This document shows, in pieces, positions 6,217-10,520 of a DNA stretch of 10,520 nucleotides. Numbering within the stretch: position 1 is the stretch's first letter; every line of letters starts with the position of its first letter. The translations under genes were made by a program, and so were the position numbers. Origin of the DNA: an uncultured Clostridia bacterium (GTDB lineage Bacteria > Bacillota > Clostridia > Oscillospirales > CAG-382); the NCBI GenBank assembly GCA_905235695.1, contig CAJOMW010000027.1, positions 3,589 through 14,108 on the forward strand, in the 5' to 3' direction. Below the pieces are notes generated by a model. The model did not search any database, was not told the origin of the DNA, and worked only from the letters and a program-made list of their open reading frames with translations.

Positions 6217-7608
6217 TCAGAATTTTATCTTTTCTGCTATATAAGCCTTAACGTCTTCTATCTTTATTCTTTCCTGCGCCATGCTGTCGCGGTCTCTTAC
6301 CGTAACGCATCCGTCTTCAAGCGAGTCGAAGTCGTAGGTTATGCAGATAGGCGTGCCTATTTCGTCTTCCCTTCTGTAACGCTTGCCGATGCTTCCTGCG
6401 TCGTCAAAGTCTACCATGAAGTCCTTCTGAAGTTCGTTATACAGCTCGGTCGCCTTGTCGGAGAGCTTCTTTGAGAGCGGAAGCACTGCCGCCTTGTAGG
6501 GTGAAAGCGCCGGGTGCAGGTGGAGCACTGTTCTGACGTCTCCGCCTTCAAGCTCTTCCTCGTCGTATGCGTCTATGAGGAATGCGAGAGCAACTCTGTC
6601 TGCTCCGAGCGACGGCTCAACCACGTATGGTATATACTTTTCGTTGGTCTCGGGATCGAAGTATTCCATAGGCTCGCCGCTCTCTGCGGAGTGTGCCTTG
6701 AGGTCAAAGTCCGTTCTGTCTGCAATTCCCCAAAGCTCGCCCCATCCGAACGGGAACATGAACTCGAAATCGGTCGTAGCATTTGAATAGTGGCTGAGCT
6801 CTTCCTTTTCGTGGTCGCGCAGTCTGAGATTTTCTTCCCTCATGCCAAGGCCGAGAAGAAATTCTTTACAATAAGTTCTCCAGTATGAGAACCACTCAAG
6901 GTCCGTTCCCGGCTTGCAGAAGAATTCAAGCTCCATCTGCTCAAACTCCCTCGTTCTGAAGGTGAAGTTTCCGGGGGTTATCTCGTTTCTGAAGCTCTTG
7001 CCTATCTGGCACACGCCAAACGGCACCTTTCTTCTCGTAGTTCTCTGTACGTTCTTGAAGTTTACGAATATACCCTGTGCCGTCTCGGGACGGAGATACA
7101 CTTCGTTCTGACTGTCCTCGGTTACGCCCTGGAACGTCTTGAACATCATATTGAACTTTCTTATCGGCGTGAAGTCGCTCTTTCCGCATCCGGGGCAAGG
7201 TATCTTCTTTTCCATGATATATGCGGAAAGCTCGTCGTTTGACATAGCTTCGACCTTCATTTCAATGCCGTTTTCCGTATTGTATTCCTCAACGAGCTTA
7301 TCCGCTCTGTGGCGCATCTTACAGCTCTTGCAGTCTATGAGGGGATCGTTGAAGTTTACTACGTGTCCGGACGCTACCCAAACTCTCGGGTTCATGAGGA
7401 TAGCCGCGTCAAGTCCTACGTTGTAGGGCGATTCCTGTACGAACTTTTTCCACCACGCTCTCTTTACGTTGTTCTTGAACTCAACGCCGAGAGGACCGTA
7501 ATCCCAGGTGTTTGCAAGTCCGCCATAGATCTCGCTTCCGGAGTAAACATAGCCTCTGTTTTTACAGAAAGCGACTATCTTGTCCATTGTCTTGTCTTGA
7601 TTTTTCAT
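6217..7608 (-). CDS. glyS: Glycyl-tRNA synthetase, dimeric single-chain class II type
   Basis: 463 residues, the usual length of the alpha2-type enzyme, not the split alpha/beta GlyQ-GlyS. It attaches glycine to tRNA-Gly using ATP in the cytoplasm. The three class II motifs are visible: motif 1 around the GVEFKNNVKRAWWKKFV helix (41-57), motif 2 in QIGKSFRNEITPGNFTFRTR (201-220), and motif 3 in EPSLGADRVALAFL (331-344). The glycine-binding REFEQMELEFF stretch (220-230) is intact. Two CxxC pairs (93/96 and 138/141) in the insertion before motif 2 look like a zinc ribbon. The anticodon-binding domain fills about 362-463. The ATG at 7608 is preceded by AAAGGA (7619-7624) at 10 bases. It lies 30 bases after lysA and is the last gene before a hairpin. 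No T-box leader is present directly upstream, so control would come from the operon promoter. Confidence 0.95.
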   Translation of the reverse strand: MKNQDKTMDKIVAFCKNRGYVYSGSEIYGGLANTWDYGPLGVEFKNNVKRAWWKKFVQESPYNVGLDAAILMNPRVWVASGHVVNFNDPLIDCKSCKMRHRADKLVEEYNTENGIEMKVEAMSNDELSAYIMEKKIPCPGCGKSDFTPIRKFNMMFKTFQGVTEDSQNEVYLRPETAQGIFVNFKNVQRTTRRKVPFGVCQIGKSFRNEITPGNFTFRTREFEQMELEFFCKPGTDLEWFSYWRTYCKEFLLGLGMREENLRLRDHEKEELSHYSNATTDFEFMFPFGWGELWGIADRTDFDLKAHSAESGEPMEYFDPETNEKYIPYVVEPSLGADRVALAFLIDAYDEEELEGGDVRTVLHLHPALSPYKAAVLPLSKKLSDKATELYNELQKDFMVDFDDAGSIGKRYRREDEIGTPICITYDFDSLEDGCVTVRDRDSMAQERIKIEDVKAYIAEKIKF

Positions 7609-7638
7609 AGTTTCACGTTCCTTTGTTGTATTATAAAA

Positions 7639-8943
7639 TTAAATATCGTTTCTTATGAGGTCTTCGAGCGTCTCACGCTTTATGCCTATCCTCTTGCCGC
7701 TCTTCGAGAGCATGACAAGCGCCGGGCGTGGAAGTCTGTTATAATTCGACGCCATTGAGTAGTTATACGCTCCTGTAACGCAGACGGCGAGAATATCTCC
7801 CGGCTCTGCCTTCTGCACGTTCACCTGCTCCTCTATGAGGTCTCCGCTCTCACAGCATCTTCCGGCAATGTCTGCGACAAAGTCCATATCCGTATCGGCC
7901 TTGTTTGCCACTATCGGATAGTGCGGCGCCTGGTACAGCGCATAGCGAGGATTGTCAGCCATGCCGCCGTCTATGGATATGTAGCTCTTATAGCCGGTAA
8001 TCGTCTTTACGTTTCCGACGGTATACAGCGTCACGCCTGCCGCCGCAACAATGGATCTACCCGGCTCAAAGTTTATTTCCGGCTCGGCTATGCCGTATTT
8101 CTCGCAGTTTTCCCTTACTCTTCCTGCAATTTCGCTGAGCATAAACTCTACGTCAAGGTTTTTCTGCTCCGGAATGTATCTCACTCCGAAGCCTCCGCCG
8201 AGATTCAGCACCTCCGCCTCATAGCCCGTCCTTGCCTTTGCGTCGGCTATAAACTCAAACATGATGTCCGCCGCATCGAAAAACGGCTGAGGATCGAATA
8301 TCTGCGAGCCGACATGGCAGTGATAGCCCTTGAGGTTTATATTTTTCTTTTTCAGCGCGTATTCCACTATCTCAAGCGCCTGTCCCGTCTCTATAGCATT
8401 TCCGAATTTTGAGTCGACAGAGCCGGTAACCACCTTGACGTTTGTGTGCGGATCTATGCCGGGGGTTATCCTTATGACGACGTTTGCCTTTTTGCCGTAT
8501 CTTGCGGCTGTTTCGTCAATTATATCAAGCTCCGTAAGGTTATCTGCTATAAAGCAGCCGATGTTGCTCCGAGCGGCGTAATCTATATCCTCCGGAGTCT
8601 TATTGTTTCCGTGAAAATATATCTTCTCAGGCGGAAAGCCTGCCGAAAGCGCCGTGAATATTTCACCCGACGAGACCGTGTCACAGCACAGCCCTTCTTC
8701 GTCCGCTATTTTATAAATGCCCTTGAAGGACAGCGCCTTGCTCGCAAAGAGTATTCTCGCCTTTCTATAATATTTTTTTGCATTGAACGTATAAAGTCTG
8801 CTCATCGCCCTTACTTTATCTTCGTCGAGAAGGTACAGAGGTGTTCCGTATTCTTTGGCAAGCTCGACGGTGTCGTAGCCGCACACGGTGAAATGCCCTT
8901 GCTCGTTAATGCCGTAGTTGTCGTGGATAAGTGCCGTTTTCAA
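7639..8943 (-). CDS. lysA: Diaminopimelate decarboxylase
   Basis: 434 residues. It converts meso-diaminopimelate to L-lysine and CO2, the last step of lysine synthesis (cytoplasmic, PLP-dependent). It has the fold-III alanine-racemase-like barrel followed by a beta domain. The PLP Schiff-base lysine is Lys69 in FASKALSF. Other active-site marks are His210 in CHVGSQ, the phosphate-binding GGGFG (249-253), EPGRS (293-297), DGGMADNPRYALY (325-337), the catalytic Cys364 in CESGD (364-368) from the partner subunit, and Tyr393 in GAYNYSMAS. All key residues are present. The start is a TTG at 8943, chosen because AAAGGAAG (8950-8957) precedes it by six bases; no ATG lies close by. It sits 36 bases after engB and 30 before glyS, so it is embedded in a housekeeping operon and not in a lysine gene cluster. 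Confidence 0.95.
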   Translation of the reverse strand: MKTALIHDNYGINEQGHFTVCGYDTVELAKEYGTPLYLLDEDKVRAMSRLYTFNAKKYYRKARILFASKALSFKGIYKIADEEGLCCDTVSSGEIFTALSAGFPPEKIYFHGNNKTPEDIDYAARSNIGCFIADNLTELDIIDETAARYGKKANVVIRITPGIDPHTNVKVVTGSVDSKFGNAIETGQALEIVEYALKKKNINLKGYHCHVGSQIFDPQPFFDAADIMFEFIADAKARTGYEAEVLNLGGGFGVRYIPEQKNLDVEFMLSEIAGRVRENCEKYGIAEPEINFEPGRSIVAAAGVTLYTVGNVKTITGYKSYISIDGGMADNPRYALYQAPHYPIVANKADTDMDFVADIAGRCCESGDLIEEQVNVQKAEPGDILAVCVTGAYNYSMASNYNRLPRPALVMLSKSGKRIGIKRETLEDLIRNDI

Positions 8944-8949
8944 TGTTAA

Positions 8950-8957
8950 CTTCCTTT
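8950..8957 (-). promoter_or_regulatory. Shine-Dalgarno sequence fixing the TTG start of lysA
   Basis: AAAGGAAG on the minus strand, six bases upstream of the TTG at 8943-8941. It is the only strong site between engB and lysA, and it supports the TTG codon as the true start. Confidence 0.75.
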
Positions 8958-8979
8958 CAGTGGTACCGGGGTAGATTTG

Positions 8980-9642
8980 CTAATCTTCGCTGCTGTCGGA
9001 CTCGACGGGAGATGCGGCTTCCGCTTCTTCTTCGACTCCGTATATAAAATCGGCAAACTCGCCGATTATTCGCCATACTTCGTCCTTTCCCTCTCCCGTT
9101 TCAGCCGAAAACGGTATTATTTCGGCGTCGTTCGGAATATAAGGGTTATTTCTGAGGGCTTCCAGGTTCTTTATTCGGGTAGTCTTGTTTATTTTGTCCG
9201 CTTTTGTGGCTATTACCGCAAAAGGCAGTCCCGTCTCGGTCAGAAATCCGAGCATTGCCTCATCGTCTTTGGTGAGCCCGACCTTGAGGTCTATAAGCTG
9301 GAGGTAAAGGCGGTCTCCGGGGAGAGAAAAATACTTGTCCACAAGCTTTTTCCACTTTTCCCTCTCGGAAAACGAGCGCTTTGCATAGCCGTACCCGGGC
9401 AGGTCTACGAGATACAGCTTGCTGTCTACGTCGTAGCAGTTTACGGTTATGGTCTTGCCCGGCTCGGAGCTGACTCTTGCGAGCTTTTTCCTGCCGAGAA
9501 GCCTGTTTATGAGGGAGGACTTTCCCACGTTCGAGCGTCCGCACATTGCGACCTGCAAAAACTCCGTTCGCATTATGCCCGGAAGCTGAGAGGGCGTGCC
9601 TGCCGTCATCACAAGATTTACGTTATTCGTATTGAATTTCAC
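8980..9642 (-). CDS. engB: Ribosome biogenesis GTPase EngB/YsxC/YihA
   Basis: 220 residues. A TrmE-Era-EngA-type GTPase needed for assembly of the large ribosomal subunit. All G motifs are in order: G1 GRSNVGKS (35-42), G2 in PGKTITVN (61-68), G3 DLPGYGYAK (80-88), G4 TKAD (146-149) and G5 SAETG (179-183). The segment after the IDLK at 117-120 reads VGLTKDDEA in place of the more common RHxPxxxD of the family. The C-terminal 18 residues or so are acidic and serine-rich (EEEAEAASPVESDSSED), an extension past the usual end of the domain. The start is the GTG at 9642, preceded by AAAGGA (9650-9655) at seven bases. It lies 26 bases after lon, the conserved lon-engB order of many Firmicutes, and 36 before lysA. 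Confidence 0.94.
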   Translation of the reverse strand: MKFNTNNVNLVMTAGTPSQLPGIMRTEFLQVAMCGRSNVGKSSLINRLLGRKKLARVSSEPGKTITVNCYDVDSKLYLVDLPGYGYAKRSFSEREKWKKLVDKYFSLPGDRLYLQLIDLKVGLTKDDEAMLGFLTETGLPFAVIATKADKINKTTRIKNLEALRNNPYIPNDAEIIPFSAETGEGKDEVWRIIGEFADFIYGVEEEAEAASPVESDSSED

Positions 9643-9649
9643 TTTTGTG

Positions 9650-9655
9650 TCCTTT
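9650..9655 (-). promoter_or_regulatory. Shine-Dalgarno sequence fixing the GTG start of engB
   Basis: AAAGGA on the minus strand lies seven bases upstream of the GTG at 9642-9640, in the 26-base gap after the lon stop. It supports GTG initiation and translation of engB independent of lon. Confidence 0.7.
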
Positions 9656-9668
9656 CGTCAAAAGCCGC

Positions 9669-10520
9669 CTACGGACAAACGCTTCCAAGCGATGCGCCGA
9701 AGCTTTCGGAAACATCGGGGATAAAGCCTATCTCGCCTGTCTCCTGCTCTTCCTTCGGCTTTTCGGTGAGGATTATATCGAGCACCTCCGAGACGCTTGA
9801 AACGGGAATGAACATGATGCTGTCCTTTACCGCCTCGTCCACTTCGTCAAGGTCGCTTACGTTATCCTTCGGTATAATAACGGTCTTTATGCCATTTCTG
9901 TATGCCGCCATGGTCTTTTCCGGAAGCCCTCCTATGGGAAGCACTCTTCCGGTAAGGGTTATCTCGCCGGTCATTGCAACGTCGCACCTTGCGGGTATGC
10001 CGGTAAGCTCGGATACGACTGCGCTTATCATGGTGACGCCTGCCGACGGACCGTCTTTTGGCACTGCGCCCTCGGGTACGTGAACGTGTATGTCCTTATT
10101 TCTGTAGAAATCCTTTTCAACACCGAGCTCATGGGCGTGCTTTCTTATATAGCTTACCGCCGCATGTGCGGACTCCTTCATAACGTCGCCGAGCTGTCCG
10201 GTAAGCTCTATTCTGCCGCTGCCGTCAAAGCTCTGCGCCTCGACCTGGAGCATTTCGCCGCCAAGCTCCGTCCACGCAAGTCCGTTTACCACGCCGACAG
10301 TATCTTCGGTGAGAAGCGCATCCGGCTTTATCTTTCTCGGACCGAGAAGCTCTCCGACAAGCTCCGGCGTTACCGTAAACGACTTCTTGTCGCCCTCGGC
10401 TATCTTCATCGCTATCTTTCTGCAAAGCGACGCCGCCTGGCGCTCGAGGGTTCTGACGCCGGCCTCCTTGGTATAAAATTCTATAAGCTCACGAACGGCC
10501 TCGTCCGTAACCTTTACGTT
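9669..10520 (-). CDS. lon: ATP-dependent protease Lon, C-terminal part (5' end beyond the window)
   Basis: The frame is open to the window edge and 283 C-terminal residues are visible. Lon is a homohexameric cytoplasmic AAA+ serine protease that degrades misfolded and regulatory proteins. The fragment begins in the small helical ATPase subdomain, where FYTKEAGVRTLER (15-27) contains the sensor-2 arginine. It then covers the whole proteolytic domain. The catalytic dyad is Ser159 in DGPSAGVTM and Lys202 in GLPEKTMAAYR, 43 residues apart, the same spacing as in E. coli Lon (Ser679/Lys722). Gly-rich TGEITLTGRVLPIGG (184-198) is also typical. After the domain core there is an acidic and then hydrophobic tail of about 30 residues (from about 252), ending in SVCP. 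The N-terminal substrate-binding domain and the Walker A/B motifs are off the window. The lon-engB pairing supports the call. Confidence 0.95.
   Translation of the reverse strand, partial: NVKVTDEAVRELIEFYTKEAGVRTLERQAASLCRKIAMKIAEGDKKSFTVTPELVGELLGPRKIKPDALLTEDTVGVVNGLAWTELGGEMLQVEAQSFDGSGRIELTGQLGDVMKESAHAAVSYIRKHAHELGVEKDFYRNKDIHVHVPEGAVPKDGPSAGVTMISAVVSELTGIPARCDVAMTGEITLTGRVLPIGGLPEKTMAAYRNGIKTVIIPKDNVSDLDEVDEAVKDSIMFIPVSSVSEVLDIILTEKPKEEQETGEIGFIPDVSESFGASLGSVCP

Noticed and set aside
7609..7638. Possible T-box leader ahead of glyS
   Set aside because: The gap to lysA is only 30 bases and holds no hairpin or T-box sequence.
7309..7758. 149-codon plus-strand frame across the glyS-lysA junction
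   Set aside because: It is antisense to the glyS start and lysA end, without family features or a ribosome site.
8977..10083. A 368-codon plus-strand open frame opposite engB and lon
   Set aside because: It is antisense to two well-supported genes with intact catalytic motifs, its translation resembles no known family, and it has no ribosome binding site. High GC at third positions of the real genes explains the open frame.
1..10520. CRISPR arrays, insertion sequences, prophage, defence systems or RNA genes
   Set aside because: No regularly spaced repeats, transposase motifs, terminal inverted repeats, integrase, or tRNA/rRNA-like stretches were seen; nearly all bases belong to known bacterial chromosomal gene families.

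Overview
The window looks like chromosomal DNA of an anaerobic Gram-positive bacterium of the Clostridia (Bacillota). The pointers are a clostridial-style KDPG aldolase fused to a glyoxalase-like (VOC) domain, a TIGR01440/YwlG protein, a one-chain dimeric glycyl-tRNA synthetase, the lon-engB gene pair, strong AAAGGA/AAGGAG ribosome binding sites, frequent GTG/TTG starts, and heavy use of ATA for isoleucine and AGA/AGG for arginine. The genus cannot be told from the sequence. Coding density is very high and no stretch over 300 bases lacks a gene.

Plus strand, 1-3541: a closely packed run of five genes. It holds the 3' end of an aldolase-VOC fusion, a cysteine-rich YkgJ-like protein that overlaps it by one base, a BrkB/YihY membrane protein, a TIGR01440 protein of unknown function, and an archaeal/fungal-type aspartate-semialdehyde dehydrogenase (asd). 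Gaps are -1, 26, 13 and 20 bases, so this is probably one transcript. A hairpin follows asd. A MATE-family exporter (3554-4963) comes next on the same strand.

The strands converge at about 4980, where a hairpin holding the MATE stop codon in its loop probably stops transcription from both sides.

Minus strand, 10520 down to 4997: lon (3' part only), engB, lysA and glyS follow one another with gaps of 26, 36 and 30 bases. The likely operon thus combines protein quality control, ribosome assembly, the last step of lysine synthesis and tRNA charging. A 10-bp GC-rich hairpin follows glyS. A membrane acyltransferase-3 gene starts only a few bases beyond it.

asd and lysA belong to the same aspartate/diaminopimelate/lysine pathway but sit about 4 kb apart on opposite strands, with no other pathway gene in view. 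I found no CRISPR array, insertion sequence, phage gene, tRNA or rRNA, and no clear new defence or mobile system. The least understood parts are the cysteine-rich protein, the TIGR01440 protein, the translation start of the BrkB gene, and how the acyltransferase is expressed.
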